Positions 17,268 to 27,360 of a stretch of DNA of 58,870 bases are shown here, one piece after another. The translations under genes were made by a program, and so were the position numbers. The notes below the pieces were generated by a model that saw nothing but the letters and a program-made list of their open reading frames with translations, did no database searches and was not told the DNA's origin. How positions within the stretch are numbered: position 1 is the stretch's first letter; each line of letters begins with the position of its first letter. This DNA comes from Bacillota bacterium (GTDB lineage: Bacteria > Bacillota > Sulfobacillia > Sulfobacillales > Sulfobacillaceae): positions 1 to 58,870 of the forward strand of contig JAKACM010000019.1 of NCBI GenBank assembly GCA_021821465.1. Reading direction: 5' to 3'.

Positions 17268-18170
17268 ATGGACTACGAAATCTGGGCCGCGACCGATGGG
17301 TCGCCCAATGCCTCCAATGCCGTGGCCACGGCGATTCATTTGGCCCAAGCTTTTACGGCTCATTTGACTTTGGTGGCGGTTGACGTGAGCGTGGGCGGGT
17401 ATGGACCGTATCGCATTACGACCCCCACCCTCGACGACCAGGTACGAACTCTGTTGTCTCAAGCGTTAAATGAGGGGGCCCAGGCAGTTCAACAGGCCGG
17501 AATTGCCGTGGAGACCCGCCTGCTTCAGGGTTTGACCAAGGGTAGTCTCTGGGACCGCAGTACGGCCGTGCCCCCGTTGTGTCACGCCATTGAAGACGCC
17601 GCGCCCAATCTCGTCGTTGTGGGGAGTCATGGCCACGGCGTGCTATCCAGTGGATTGTTGGGGAGTGTCAGTGATCGCTTAGCACGGATGTGCATCGTAG
17701 ACGTGCTGGTGGTGCGACCGGGGATGGACCTTCAGGGTCCTGTGCTGGTAGCGACGGATGGATCGGCCGTAGCCATGCAGGCCGTCTCTCGAGCGTCCAG
17801 GCTTGCTCGAGCCCTGGGAGTACCCCTCACGGTGATCACCGTGGCCGAACCTTCGTCCACGGTAGCGCGTTGCCACGAGGCCGATTTCTCTTTGGGAGGG
17901 GCGGTTGAATCCGTTCTGGCGCGTTACCGTACGACAGTGCTGAATGAGGCGGTACAGCAGGTCCAAGTCCAAGGGGTCACGGCTGTGAGTGTTCGGGAAA
18001 CGGTGGGCCCGGTGGCCCCCACCGTTGCGCAAATAGCCAAGAGTGAAGGCTTCAGCTGGGTAGTGGTGGGCAGTCACGGCCATGGAGGATGGACCAGCCA
18101 CGTCCTCTTGGGGAGTGTCAGTGATCGGTTGATCCATCTGAGCCCGGTGTCCGTCTGGGTTGTACGCTGA
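17268..18170 (+). CDS. Tandem universal stress protein (UspA family)
   Basis: This 300-residue cytoplasmic protein has two UspA domains. Each contains the ATP-binding G-2x-G-9x-G-S pattern: GSHGHGVLSSGLLGSVSD near residues 125-142 and a matching GSHGHGGWTSHVLLGSVSD near 275-293. The ATG at 17268 is preceded by AGAAGG, better than the ATG at 17247. It sits between arsA and arsB genes in the same direction, so it may be co-expressed during arsenic stress. The molecular function of such proteins is generally not defined. Confidence 0.85.
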   Translation: MDYEIWAATDGSPNASNAVATAIHLAQAFTAHLTLVAVDVSVGGYGPYRITTPTLDDQVRTLLSQALNEGAQAVQQAGIAVETRLLQGLTKGSLWDRSTAVPPLCHAIEDAAPNLVVVGSHGHGVLSSGLLGSVSDRLARMCIVDVLVVRPGMDLQGPVLVATDGSAVAMQAVSRASRLARALGVPLTVITVAEPSSTVARCHEADFSLGGAVESVLARYRTTVLNEAVQQVQVQGVTAVSVRETVGPVAPTVAQIAKSEGFSWVVVGSHGHGGWTSHVLLGSVSDRLIHLSPVSVWVVR

Positions 18171-18271
18171 TTCTGGGCTTTATCTCTGCGGCCTTTGCCA
18201 TGCACGAAACACTTTTCATCAAAAACAAGACAACGTGACGTGTGCGCCATTGTTGAAGGGGATGTCTGCTT

Positions 18272-19571
18272 GTGATGTCTGTCGTGTTAGCCGTGGGACT
18301 GTTTATTGTGGTGTTGGTGTTGATTATTACCCAGCCCCGAGGGCTGTCGATTGGCTGGACCGCCTTGGGCGGGGCCATTTTGGCACTAGTGTTAGGAATA
18401 GTGTCCTGGGCCAATGTAGGCACCGTGGTCGGCATTGTGTGGGATGCCACTCTGACTTTTGTGGCCGTCATCCTCATTTCCCTTATTCTGGATGTGGTGG
18501 GCTTTTTCGAGTGGTCTGCCCTCCATATGGCCCGTTTTTCGCGCGGCCATGGCATTCGCCTGTTCCTCTTGCTCGGAATCCTCGGCGCGTTGGTGGCCAT
18601 GTTTTTTGCCAATGATGGGGCCGCACTGATTTTAACGCCGATTGTTTATGAGCAGACCAAGGCGTTGAAACTCAACTCTAAAGCTACACTGGCCCTGATT
18701 ATGGCCAGCGGTTTTATTGCCGACACCACATCGCTTCCGTTGGTGGTGTCCAATCTGGTGAATATTGTGTCGGCGGGCTATTTCCATCTGGGCTTTGCCT
18801 CCTTTGCCGCCCGCATGGTGCCTGTGGATGTCGTCGCTTTGACGGCGAGTCTAGTCGTCCTCTATCTCTTTTATCGCCGATCCCTGCCCACTGCCGTGAA
18901 TACCCAAGCTTTGCCCAACCCGAAATCAGCGATTAAGGATGAGTATGTTTTTAACGCCGCTTGGCTTGTGCTGGGTCTTTTGGTGCTGGGGTATTTTGCT
19001 AGCCAACTGCTGCATTGGCCGGTGGCGATTTTTGCCGGCAGTGCGGCCATAGGCCTCTTGATCATTGCCCATCGGAGCCCGGTGGTGCAGGTCACGCAGT
19101 TGATTCGGGAAGCGCCGTGGAAAATTGTCGTCTTTTCTGTGGGCATGTATGTGGTGGTGTTCGGACTGCGCAACGTGGGACTGACGCATCTCTTAAGCAT
19201 GGTATTGACGGCTATGGATTCCCATGGAGTCTTTTTCGGCATTGTGGGGAACCGGGGTGGTAGGAGCCGTACTGTCCTCCATCATGAACAACATGCCTTC
19301 GGGGATGATCAATGCCTTAGCGATTCACGATGTAGTGGGACCGGCGACCCTTCATACCGCAATGGCCTATGCCAATGTGGTGGGCTGTGACTTGGGGCCA
19401 AAGTTTACCCCGATTGGATCGCTTGCCACGCTGCTCTGGCTCAATGTTTTGGAACGGCGAGGCATTCGCATTACCTGGGGCTATTACTTTCGGGTCGGCG
19501 TCACGTTGACGATTCCGGTCTTATTGGTTACCCTGGCGGCTTTGTGGGGCTGGTCTGCTCTGATTGGCTAA
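18272..19571 (+). pseudogene. arsB: ArsB-type arsenite efflux permease, frameshifted
   Basis: Translation from the GTG/ATG at 18272/18275 gives a typical ArsB/NhaD-fold membrane protein with about ten hydrophobic segments and motifs such as FANDGAALILTPIV. Near 19248 the frame shifts at a GGGG run. The family-typical continuation VVGAVLSSIMNNMPSG appears in another frame and runs to a stop at 19569. Removing one G would restore a protein of about 432 residues. It could be a recent inactivating mutation, an assembly error, or frameshifting. The rest of the gene is well preserved, so decay is recent if real. Confidence 0.82.
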
Positions 19572-19592
19572 GGAATGAAGGAGGGGCAATCG

Positions 19593-19802
19593 ATGCAAAC
19601 CTATCAGGACCGGCTCTCTCCATTGACAGTCGTCTCGCATCGGTTGCGGGGGCCAGCCTCGGTACCGGAGGCACGCCTCCAGCGCTTAGTGCACATGGCG
19701 GAATGCATTAGCGCGGAGTATCAAACCTTGGCGGCGGCTATTCCGGTGTCGGGAAGGCCCCTTGCCGGAGGGCTTGCCTCCGAAACCGCCGACGAGAGTT
19801 AG
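19593..19802 (+). CDS. Hypothetical small protein
   Basis: This is a 69-residue protein starting at an ATG preceded by GGAGGGG, 21 bases after arsB ends. I do not recognise a family. It has no membrane segment and no cysteine pair beyond one cysteine in HMAECISAEY. Its place at the end of the ars operon suggests co-transcription. Confidence 0.5.
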   Translation: MQTYQDRLSPLTVVSHRLRGPASVPEARLQRLVHMAECISAEYQTLAAAIPVSGRPLAGGLASETADES

Positions 19803-19855
19803 CCGTAAGACCGTGATCCAAAAATTTAGGGTTTATCGCAAGGAGAGTGTTGATC

Positions 19856-20577
19856 ATGTCATCCCTAGTGATTATCGGCGGCAGTGATGCCGGAATCAGC
19901 GCAGCATTACGCGCGCGCGAAGTCGATCCGACCACCACGGTGTCTTTGGTGGTAGCGGATGCGTTTCCCAACTATAGTATTTGCGGTTTGCCGGGATTTC
20001 CTTGGGCGTTCGCGGCGCTATACAGATAGACCGGACCATGGCCACCCATGTCCCCGATATTTATGCTGCCGGGGACTGTGCGGAAACCTACCACCGGTTG
20101 ACCCAACGCCCCACGTATCTGCCGTTAGGCACAACAGTTCACAAACAAGGCCGCGTGGCGGGCGAAAATGCCGTGGAGGTGTCGTCAAGAGTTCGCCGGT
20201 TCCTTGGACACACAAGTGCTCAAAGTTTTTGACTAGGCAGTGGCCCGCACAGGATTGCGCGATCATGAGGAAGCGGCGGGGTACCATCCGGTCACCGTGG
20301 AGTTCACCACATGGGATCATAAGGCGTATTACCCAGGCACACATGAAATCACATTGCGCATCACTGACAAAAACTCCGGCCAATTGCTGGGTGTCCAATT
20401 GCTGGGACACTGGGAGGGCGCGATCGCCAAACGGGCGGATATTTGTGCCATGGCGTTATATCAAGAGATGGTGGTTTCGGACTTGCTAGTCGATTTGAGC
20501 TACTCTAAAGCCCCCCGTTTGGCAATCCGTGGGATGTGGTGCAGATGGCGGCCGACCACTGGGTCAAACACGCTTGA
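19856..20577 (+). pseudogene. FAD/NAD-dependent disulfide oxidoreductase (CoA-disulfide-reductase-like), decayed
   Basis: The N-terminal piece (MSSLVIIGGSDAGISAALRAR, then PNYSICGLP) is a FAD-binding start with the active-site cysteine seen in CoA disulfide reductase or NADH oxidase relatives. The next recognisable part (ATHVPDIYAAGDCAETYH) is the second FAD motif, so about 200 codons between them are missing. A frameshift follows near 20195. The dimerisation domain (ITDKNSGQLLGVQLLG) continues in another frame, and a further shift at a run of C near 20505 precedes the natural end at 20577. The gene is clearly dead. Its ancestor may have served the arsenic operon. Confidence 0.78.
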
Positions 20578-20796
20578 CGTCAATAGGTTATCCGGTGGTT
20601 CGGGGTAGGTGCTGAAAGATTGGACGATTGCTGGATGCGATCAGAGTCTCGCTCGTTTAACTTAACGAGGACCGACTGCGCGCGTTTTTGTAAAGAGTAA
20701 TGGGTTGGGGTTTGGTACCGAGGTGAAGGGCGGAGTGATGGTTTAAGGCCTCATCGAGGTCCCTATTGGTCTCGGAACCAAGGAGGTTTGTCCACT

Positions 20797-21129
20797 ATGG
20801 CGAAGAAAATCCCGAAACACAGACAGCGGTTCGGGCCCGATGCGAGCGCTGGAACCCCGGTGATTTCCTTAAAGGCGGTGCGTCGTCAGAAACGCTATCA
20901 GGACCTAATCGCCCTGGGGCCGATGGAACTAACTTTGGCTGTGCCGGGACTGGTGATCATCGTGGCGGCGTTTACGGGTACCCTGTCTTCCAGCGCATGG
21001 TCGCGACCTCTCGCCGTCTTGGCGGTATTCGGACTCTTAGATATCGCGCCATTGCGAACCCTCTGGGCATATCACAAGAAATGGGGACCGTCTAACCCAC
21101 CCCATGGACCCGGGAAGCGTGTGCGGTAG
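20797..21129 (+). CDS. Small membrane protein of unknown function
   Basis: This 110-residue protein starts at an ATG ten bases after AAGGAGG. A basic N-terminus (MAKKIPKHRQRF) is followed by two hydrophobic segments around residues 49-68 and 72-88, and a basic proline-rich tail. No family is recognised. It stands alone between decayed genes, so its role cannot be inferred. Confidence 0.55.
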   Translation: MAKKIPKHRQRFGPDASAGTPVISLKAVRRQKRYQDLIALGPMELTLAVPGLVIIVAAFTGTLSSSAWSRPLAVLAVFGLLDIAPLRTLWAYHKKWGPSNPPHGPGKRVR

Positions 21130-21603
21130 AGCGATGTGGATAACGAACGCGACCTGTCACACGCCTTGGATGAACGCCTCTGGCATCCGTGGCATCGACC
21201 CGGTCCTTATTGGAAGCCATGTGATGCGCATAAAGACCCGGATAGGCTCGTGGGCGGCGATGGAACAGGCCGCCCCGCGCGTGGAGAATCCCGTTTCCCC
21301 TGTGCGGTCCCCCTATCAATCGATGCGGGTTGCTTGGCTTTTCACGATCGCGAATGGGTGGAGCTTAATTGAGGGACGTATTGTGGGTCAGTGCTATCAA
21401 TGCCGTCATAAAGGAGCGGGTGTACCTCACTTTTGTGAGCCAATATTTGTTATGACAATATATGGAGAAAATTGAGCGTCGAGAAGACATGATCTCGCCG
21501 TATTAGCATGACGCCGAATCCTAGACGAATAGGAGGGATCGGGCTTCCCCCTCAGTGTGTCCACAGTGACGACCCCCAGGGCTTATTAGGAGGAGAAGAG
21601 GAC
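21130..21603. other. No clear gene
   Basis: Several overlapping frames are open between 21104 and 21475 on both strands, but none has a convincing start signal or a recognisable product. The frame from a GTG at 21136 to 21372 is GC-rich and protein-like. The frame from 21104 to 21475 includes a CYQCRH segment. I cannot decide that either is coding. Confidence 0.3.
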
Positions 21604-21925
21604 TCAGGCCGCGGAGTTAGGCGACGGGTGGGAAAGCCGCCTATGGGGCTGGGTGCGCCACCAAGCGTCCCATTGATGGGATCGATGCAAAGCCCGTAAG
21701 GTGGCCACCGTCTGGGCTCTCGGCCGGGTTCGCCGCATTCCGCTGGCACTCAAGCTTTGTTTTAACATGGTTTTACAGGCGTCTTCGATGATCCCGGAGA
21801 CGAATTGCGCGGCAGCAAAGGCCCACAGATGCTCGCGGGCATGAAAAATATCGAGCGTATTGACCAGAGTTTTACCGGACAAGTGAAGGTGCATGGCCCT
21901 CTCCTCCCAATTCCATGGGTAATGT
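21604..21925 (-). mobile_element. Transposase fragment, ISKra4-like
   Basis: The minus-strand frame opening MHLHLSGKTLVNTLDIFHAR and continuing EHLWAFAAAQF resembles the middle of ISKra4/ISLre2-type transposases (the D-x-x-H-x-x-EHLW region). It is short, changes frame and lacks both ends. It replaces the C-terminus of the reductase pseudogene next to it, so the insertion or a deletion through it probably truncated that gene. The family assignment is tentative. Confidence 0.55.
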
Positions 21926-23027
21926 GAATTTTGGGGCGCAAGGATTTCACGACGTCACGCAGGGCTAATGCCCAGGGGATTTCAGAGGTATTGTGTATTC
22001 GGCCCCCGGGCAGTTTTACTCCTAAGACCGACGAATCTTCGTCGTTGACCAAATGATCAGTCGTCGATTCCCATCCTAACTCCCTAGGAGCCTCAAAAGG
22101 GGCTCCCATTCGCTTTTCGGCCAGTTGGCGAAAGCGCTCTAAACCCCAGCTTTCTACCAAATATTTCATCCGGGCGATTCGCCTGTCATCCCTGTTGCCA
22201 AAATCTCTTTGGATGCCAATCACCGCGCCCACCGCTTGGATCAACAAATGGGTGGGAATCTGTCCCAAAGGCTGGGCCAATAGGGCATGGGTTCGGACGA
22301 GGCCGTGGGATTGGGCCAGACCTCCCCCTACCAAGACGGTCCAGGATTCCAAGGAGGGATGATAGACCAGCCCCAGGTCGTGACTATAAATGTCCACACA
22401 GTTATCGCCCGCAACAGTCATACCAATCTTGAACTTGCGCGGCAGATATTGGTCACCGTAAAGGGGTTCTTCCTTGACGATATCGAAGACCTTTTCCCGG
22501 GCGACAAACAACTCCAAGTAAGAATGACTGAGAGGTTTCAGTCGCTGGGACAACCCCCGGGCGATCTCACGCAATGTATCTCTGACCCCTCCCTGATCCG
22601 GCAAAGGGCAGGCTACCAAATTACGTACCACATCTCCGCATCCGGATAGGCTGGTGAGATCCGACTGTATCAGCCGGGTTACCAAAGATGCGAGGTGAAC
22701 CTTGCTCACCCCATGAATTTGCACGGACTGTCGCGTTGTCAGCCGCAACTGCGCTTGAGCCAGATCTTCGCTCAAATCAGCGAGTGTGAGGTATTATTCA
22801 CGACTCATCACCCCGCCTGGGGTAGCCACGCGGATCATGAACGTATAAGGCGTCTCATGTCCTAATTTTTTCTTTATATCACGGTCTTGTTGTTGATACA
22901 TGCCAAAAAATTTGAGCAACTGTCGACTGTCTTCTGAAACTCCCGCGTCTCTGTCGAGAAAGACCTCTTCATAAAGACGACCGCGCAAGTGCCGACTGTC
23001 TTGCTTTATCATTTCGATGGAGCGCAT
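21926..23027 (-). pseudogene. Sulfite/nitrite reductase hemoprotein, truncated with an in-frame stop
   Basis: The start at 23027 has AAGGAGAATG upstream and the translation opens as a siroheme sulfite/nitrite reductase (MRSIEMIKQDSRHLRGRLYE). After about 77 codons a TAA interrupts the frame at 22796-22794. Reading on in the same frame gives family segments such as KFKIGMTVAGDNCVDIYSHD and PTHLLIQAVGAVIGIQRDFG. The protein then breaks off near residue 365, where transposase sequence begins, so the second half with the Fe4S4-siroheme cysteines is missing. The ancestor would have reduced sulfite or nitrite with ferredoxin or NADPH. Confidence 0.78.
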
Positions 23028-23039
23028 AGACATTCTCCT

Positions 23040-23278
23040 TCGCTTAAAGATGTGCAAAGCAGATTTTTGATCGATCCCTGTGCCTTGCCTTTGCTCCGGA
23101 CCACCCAATCCCACCCCAGGGCATCGAGGACGCGAAAAAAGTTAACTGTGGCAAAGCCCCGATCCGCTAATAAGATTACGTGGCAGGAGAGGACGGCTCT
23201 AAAGCCACACGCGTGCATAAGGCGTGTTCGTACTCCCGCATGTGATGCTTCAATTCCACTTTGGGAACCGTGATTCAA
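23040..23278 (-). mobile_element. IS4-like transposase fragment (copy 3)
   Basis: The minus-strand frame contains HVILLADRGFATVNFFRVLD followed by ALGWDWVVRSKGKAQGS. This is the second catalytic aspartate region of an IS4-type DDE transposase, and it is related to the remnant at 13430-14247, which has ILLADRGFDL. Only this small piece survives, directly upstream of the reductase pseudogene. Confidence 0.6.
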
Positions 23279-23512
23279 GCAATCGGCAACGCGCGCCCAT
23301 GGGCGCGCTTACATTGCAGCTTAAGGTTTGAAACCGTCCATCGGGGGTTTTCGGATCGGTCCAATCCAGCGTCCAATGGACTTCTTTCGCCGCAGCGATG
23401 ACGGTCGTGATCAGGTCGCCTGCGGCGACATCGAGGTCGATCCGGGTATTGTCGCAATGGCGAGCCCTCCGATTACAACTAATGCCGCAAGTAACGACCT
23501 CATTCGGATCAT
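23275..23512 (-). pseudogene. Possible exported-protein remnant
   Basis: An ATG at 23512 opens MIRMRSLLAALVVIGGLAIA, a signal-peptide-like sequence, but that frame stops after 33 codons. The neighbouring frame continues with TRIDLDVAAGDLITTVIAAA and further protein-like sequence to about 23250. One frameshift would join them into a small exported protein. The family is unknown and the reading is uncertain. Confidence 0.25.
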
Positions 23513-23523
23513 GCTTCCGATAA

Positions 23524-23679
23524 CCCCATTTTGATTTATTTTTCAACGGGGTATTGTCTGGTTGGATTATTTTGGGTGAAGGGTTAACCCGTTGCGTCGT
23601 GATAGGAGGCATTTTTATTGCGGTCGGCATCTTCTTGGTCAACCGCCCAAGTCCCACCAAAGTTACTGCTACGCCTTGA
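23524..23679 (+). pseudogene. EamA/DMT transporter C-terminal remnant
   Basis: The plus strand encodes the end of an EamA-type drug/metabolite transporter. A GWIILGEGLTRCVVIGGIFI segment is followed by AVGIFLVNRPSP, then a few residues and a stop. These match the penultimate loop and last membrane helix of the family. No upstream part is present. A longer minus-strand frame over this segment is only the antisense image of it. Confidence 0.55.
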
Positions 23680-24196
23680 CCTCCAGTTCAACACACCCTG
23701 GCGGATGACGAAAGCGGACCCAGCGGGGTCCCTTTGTGATACGTCGTGAAGGTCCGACGCCGTTCATGTGTTTCATGGTGCTGGGGAGAGATAGCTTCCA
23801 TTCGCGACCTTTAATGACGGGTGTTATCAAGGCCACTTGGATCTGGCCCGGAAAGTCATTAGCAACTATTGTCGAGGCAAAGTCCTCTGGGAAATCGGGA
23901 GAAGGCTCTTCGGGGTTTGGCTGTTTTGGGGTGGAGTCCGATTCGAAATGGGGGATAACCTGCCAGGCCCATTGCACCAGGATTTGGCGGGGTGTCTGCC
24001 CGGTCTCGCGGAGGGCACGGTAGACTTCCAGATATTCGAGGGGCCGCGAAAGGTGATGTTCAGTTGGGGATGCCAAAAGCGGATGGCCCGTAACGTGGAA
24101 GGCATCGAGACACGGCCATTATTTGGCGGTCGATGGACACGAAGTCGGGCCGTTTACGGGCTGGTTGCCGGTAATTGTGAGTTTGGTGTTGACCAT
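23669..24196 (-). pseudogene. Unrecognised gene with one in-frame TAA
   Basis: The minus strand from an ATG at 24196 reads MVNTKLTITGNQPVNGPTSC and continues protein-like through one TAA (about codon 26) to a natural stop at 23669, about 176 codons in all. The later part includes LEYLEVYRALRETGQTPRQI and a proline-rich middle. I do not recognise a family. It may be a gene inactivated by one nonsense change. A TTG at 24076 gives a 135-residue alternative without a ribosome binding site. Confidence 0.3.
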
Positions 24197-24590
24197 TCGA
24201 AAATTTGCGGATTAGGCTGAGATGATGGTTTTGGTGCTGTATCCGAACCCTGGGCGCATGAGCGTCCTGGCCGCACCGGGATCCTGCCGGCAGCGGCAAT
24301 GGACAGTGCAGGGCATCACGGAATCTTTCACCCATGGAGAAGACGCACTCATTGCGGTAGGGTGCACTCTTCACGAACTATGCCGGTTGGAATTAACTGA
24401 GACGCCCCTTGTTGGAAGTTAGTGGCACGGATCTGTTCCATCTGGTCTCATCAAAGTCACTGCACTACCGATAATCGCCCCATTTGGAGACGTAAAAAGA
24501 TGGATACATGACCTTTTCTTCCCACATCTCTCTCACAGTTTTTTGCTTGGGGTGTATCTCTGAATGTTCCTAACTGCTCACCAATGATTT

Positions 24591-24785
24591 TCATGAGTCC
24601 TTCTTGCGTCTCATACCTTCGAAAAACATTCGTGCACCGTTACTAAAGGCGACAACTGTGAATCCCAATATCGATAGCAGGAGATAAAACGGGGTCATTG
24701 CAAAATGAGTCCATCCAAGCAATCCGCTCAGTCCCAGCAACAGCATGATAATGCCCACAGATGTAAAGACATTTACAGCTTTCAT
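24591..24785 (-). CDS. Small membrane protein
   Basis: This 64-residue protein has two hydrophobic segments (about residues 6-25 and 30-47) and a basic tail ending RRKKDS. The AGGAGG site lies seven bases before the ATG at 24785; an ATG at 24788 is also possible. No family is recognised. It stands alone with no gene close on either side. Confidence 0.5.
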   Translation of the reverse strand: MKAVNVFTSVGIIMLLLGLSGLLGWTHFAMTPFYLLLSILGFTVVAFSNGARMFFEGMRRKKDS

Positions 24786-24815
24786 CATGTGTCCTCCTGT
24801 ATTATGATTTAGCAA

Positions 24816-25921
24816 CTAATTCTAGTGAAACTTTCTTAAATTATGGGGTCAAAGCACCCTCAACGCCGGTCCTGCCTCAAATTCGTGTTTCTCAAACGAT
24901 AATGCCGCATCTGTTTATTTTTGTTGACTATTTCAGGAAAATGCAAAGGATTTTTCGGGAGCGATGGCGAATCTTCAATTTCCCCCGTCACATCTGGAGG
25001 GATCCATCCATGACAACAAATACGCAACGCAAAGTGACAGGGCATGTTTACGACAATCTCGTCGAAGGGAAGTTGATGCCCATCCCGTTTGGTTAAAAGC
25101 AATACTTGGGGCGGGGCGGGCGGAACAAGTCGTGGCACATCTGGAAGGTCAGCCACATTCAACCCAGCTGTTCATGAGGCGATGGGGGAAGCCAAGTGTT
25201 GTGGGGTATTGCCCAGCGCTTGTAGCTGAGAGAGCGGATTGATACCGTGGCACCGAAATGCGACCAAGGTTTATCCGTCGACCAAACCCCTTGCAGTGTA
25301 AGAGGTTTCATCTTTTACGGATCCGTAACTCGGAAACTTCCGCTAGCCGTCACGCTCTGGGTAAGACGCCCCTCACCAACCTTGTTTAGACACAAGTGTT
25401 GCCGGGTATGGTGGCGAGCATTCGCAATGTGTGGCCCCTTCTTCGTGAACGTGAGACGCTTCGCCGTTCCGGTGCAGAAATTCTTAAACGCTTGGAGGCT
25501 GATAGTCGCCACATGGGGCCAGGTTGAGTGAGACAGTCACAAATATTAAGAATTCTTATGAAAACACATAAGTAAATCCATTTGTACAACCTTAAAACCC
25601 TGCATACACTAAGAAATGATGAAAATGGTGAGAATTTCTCATCATTTCTCTCATAAATGGGGCGCGTGGGAAACGCAAGTGCCACTTTTTCCTGGCGTCA
25701 TTGATTCTCTGTCTACGCATTGAAGAGGCGGGATCCTTGCAGCCCAACTCGAGGAATAAGTTTCGGTTCGCAAACTGGTCCACGGGTATTTACGATGACT
25801 GCCGTTTACCGATAATCACTGCGTGAGGTACGGATAAGAAGCTGTACAAATCTAATAAGCAACACGACATTGGTGGTCTAGCACTACCCGCAGAACCTCA
25901 ACACAGCAAACTTCACCTGCG
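24816..25921. other. Gene-poor stretch of about 1.1 kb
   Basis: Apart from a small frame at 25010-25096, I find no supported gene. A frame ending at 25530 (VLPGMVASIRNVWPLLRERE and about 20 more residues) looks protein-like and may be the tail of a lost gene. The stretch is probably eroded accessory DNA. Confidence 0.35.
25010..25096 (+). CDS. Very short ORF with a good ribosome binding site
   Basis: A 28-codon frame (MTTNTQRKVTGHVYDNLVEG and eight more residues) starts eight bases after GGAGGG. It is either a small peptide or the 5' end of a gene whose remainder was lost. No family can be assigned. Confidence 0.3.
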   Translation: MTTNTQRKVTGHVYDNLVEGKLMPIPFG

Positions 25922-25972
25922 ATGCATTCCGTAGATCACACTGCCTATAAAAGTTATGGGAGGGTGGATTTT

Positions 25973-27265
25973 ATGACAACCGCAACGTTTTCAAAACCGG
26001 TGCCCAACCGCTGGTTTCAAGCCATACTTGCTCTGATCGTTATGTTGTTCATCAGTCCGTACGAGTACACCTTTGCGCTCTTCGAAAGTCCTATTGCAAA
26101 AGCTCATCACTGGTCTCTTCCGTCCGTGGCGCTAACGTTTACCATCTATGTTCTGGTTGCATCGTTTTTTATGATACCGAGTGGTTTTTGGTCCGATCGG
26201 TGGCAACCTCGATGGTTTACCACGGTAGCCGGAGCGGTTACGGGACTGGGCTGGATATTAAGTGCGCGGGCGGCCACTTTGCCCGAGCTGTATTTGGCAT
26301 ATGGACTCGGGTCACTGGGCCCCGGTTATATATATGCCAACAGTGTCAACAATGCACTCAAATGGTTCCCCGAGGCCAGGCGCCGTGGAACCGCAGTGGG
26401 TCTTATCGACATGGGTTTCGGCGCCGGATCAGCTCTGTTTATTCCGTTTCTGGCGGGGATTATCAAAAGCTCTCCCCTGGGATATGAAAGAGCATTCACC
26501 GAAATGGGTATCGCGATGATCGTAGTGATTGTAGTCGTTGGCCAATTTCTCCGTTATCCGGAAAGAGGACAATTGCCCCAAGACGTATCAAGCATCAACA
26601 CTCCGCAAAAATCTCAGCGGGTCGCCAATGCCGCACAAGACATGGCGCCTCAACAAGTACTCGCTACATGGCAGTTTTGGCTGGCTTGGATTGGCATGGC
26701 GCTCATTACCGCGTCCGGCCTCATGATTACGGCCCATATCGTGGATATTGCCAAGACCGATGTCCTGGTCGCGGGAGCTGCAACCGGAGTGCTCGCCGCC
26801 ACTCTCTCCCGTATTCCCAATGGGGTGATGCGCTGGGTTTCAGGGTTTGTTTCGGATTATATTGGTCGGGAACTGTCTATGTTCCTGGCATTCGTCATCT
26901 GTGGTATCGCACTGTTTTTGATGGCGACGGTTCATAACGGAACGGCCTTTATTGTGCTGGCAATGGTGGCCATGGGAATGTGGGGCCCTTTGTTTACATT
27001 GTTTCCGGCACTCGTGTCGGATTATTTTGGCCGTCAGCACTCCGGGATAAATTATGGCATGATGTATACGGCTAAGGGAATTGGCGGGGTATTTGCCGGT
27101 ATTATCGCGGCAGCGCTCTTTGTTTCCACTCATTCGTGGGGGACCGATTTTCACCTTGCGGCACTCTTTGCCATAGTTTCCGGACTTATTGCGTTAGTAT
27201 TGCGGCGTCCCGGAGCTAAAGCGGCCGTGACTCGTCACAAGGGCGAACAATCGACCGCGTCATAA
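25973..27265 (+). CDS. MFS transporter, oxalate/formate antiporter (OFA) type
   Basis: This is a twelve-helix major facilitator superfamily transporter of 430 residues. The pattern FALFESPIAKAHHWSLPSVA in helix 1-2 and GLGSLGPGYIYANSVNNALK followed by WFPEARRRGTAVGL in the first half is typical of the OFA family, whose known members exchange or import small carboxylates. The ATG at 25973 is preceded by GGGAGGGTGG. The gene stands alone with a hairpin terminator 16 bases after its stop. The substrate is not deducible; an organic acid is most likely. Confidence 0.82.
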   Translation: MTTATFSKPVPNRWFQAILALIVMLFISPYEYTFALFESPIAKAHHWSLPSVALTFTIYVLVASFFMIPSGFWSDRWQPRWFTTVAGAVTGLGWILSARAATLPELYLAYGLGSLGPGYIYANSVNNALKWFPEARRRGTAVGLIDMGFGAGSALFIPFLAGIIKSSPLGYERAFTEMGIAMIVVIVVVGQFLRYPERGQLPQDVSSINTPQKSQRVANAAQDMAPQQVLATWQFWLAWIGMALITASGLMITAHIVDIAKTDVLVAGAATGVLAATLSRIPNGVMRWVSGFVSDYIGRELSMFLAFVICGIALFLMATVHNGTAFIVLAMVAMGMWGPLFTLFPALVSDYFGRQHSGINYGMMYTAKGIGGVFAGIIAAALFVSTHSWGTDFHLAALFAIVSGLIALVLRRPGAKAAVTRHKGEQSTAS

Positions 27266-27280
27266 GTCAGAAGCAGTCTT

Positions 27281-27315
27281 AGGCGAAGGACTACTGACAA
27301 CGTGGACCTTCGCCT
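27281..27315 (+). terminator. Terminator after the OFA transporter gene
   Basis: AGGCGAAGG at 27281-27289 pairs with CCTTCGCCT at 27307-27315 across a 17-base loop. The T-tract is weak (TTC). Confidence 0.6.
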
Positions 27316-27360
27316 TTCACTCGCGTAAGAGGCAGTTTCAGCAGAAGGGGGCAGCACCGT

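Noticed and set aside
19959..20489. 176-codon plus-strand frame
   Set aside because: It is an out-of-frame reading over the decayed flavoprotein gene, whose family motifs appear in other frames.
23250..23660. Minus-strand frame of 136 codons
   Set aside because: Its first half is the antisense image of an EamA transporter end that reads correctly on the plus strand; only a shorter part could be a real minus-strand remnant.
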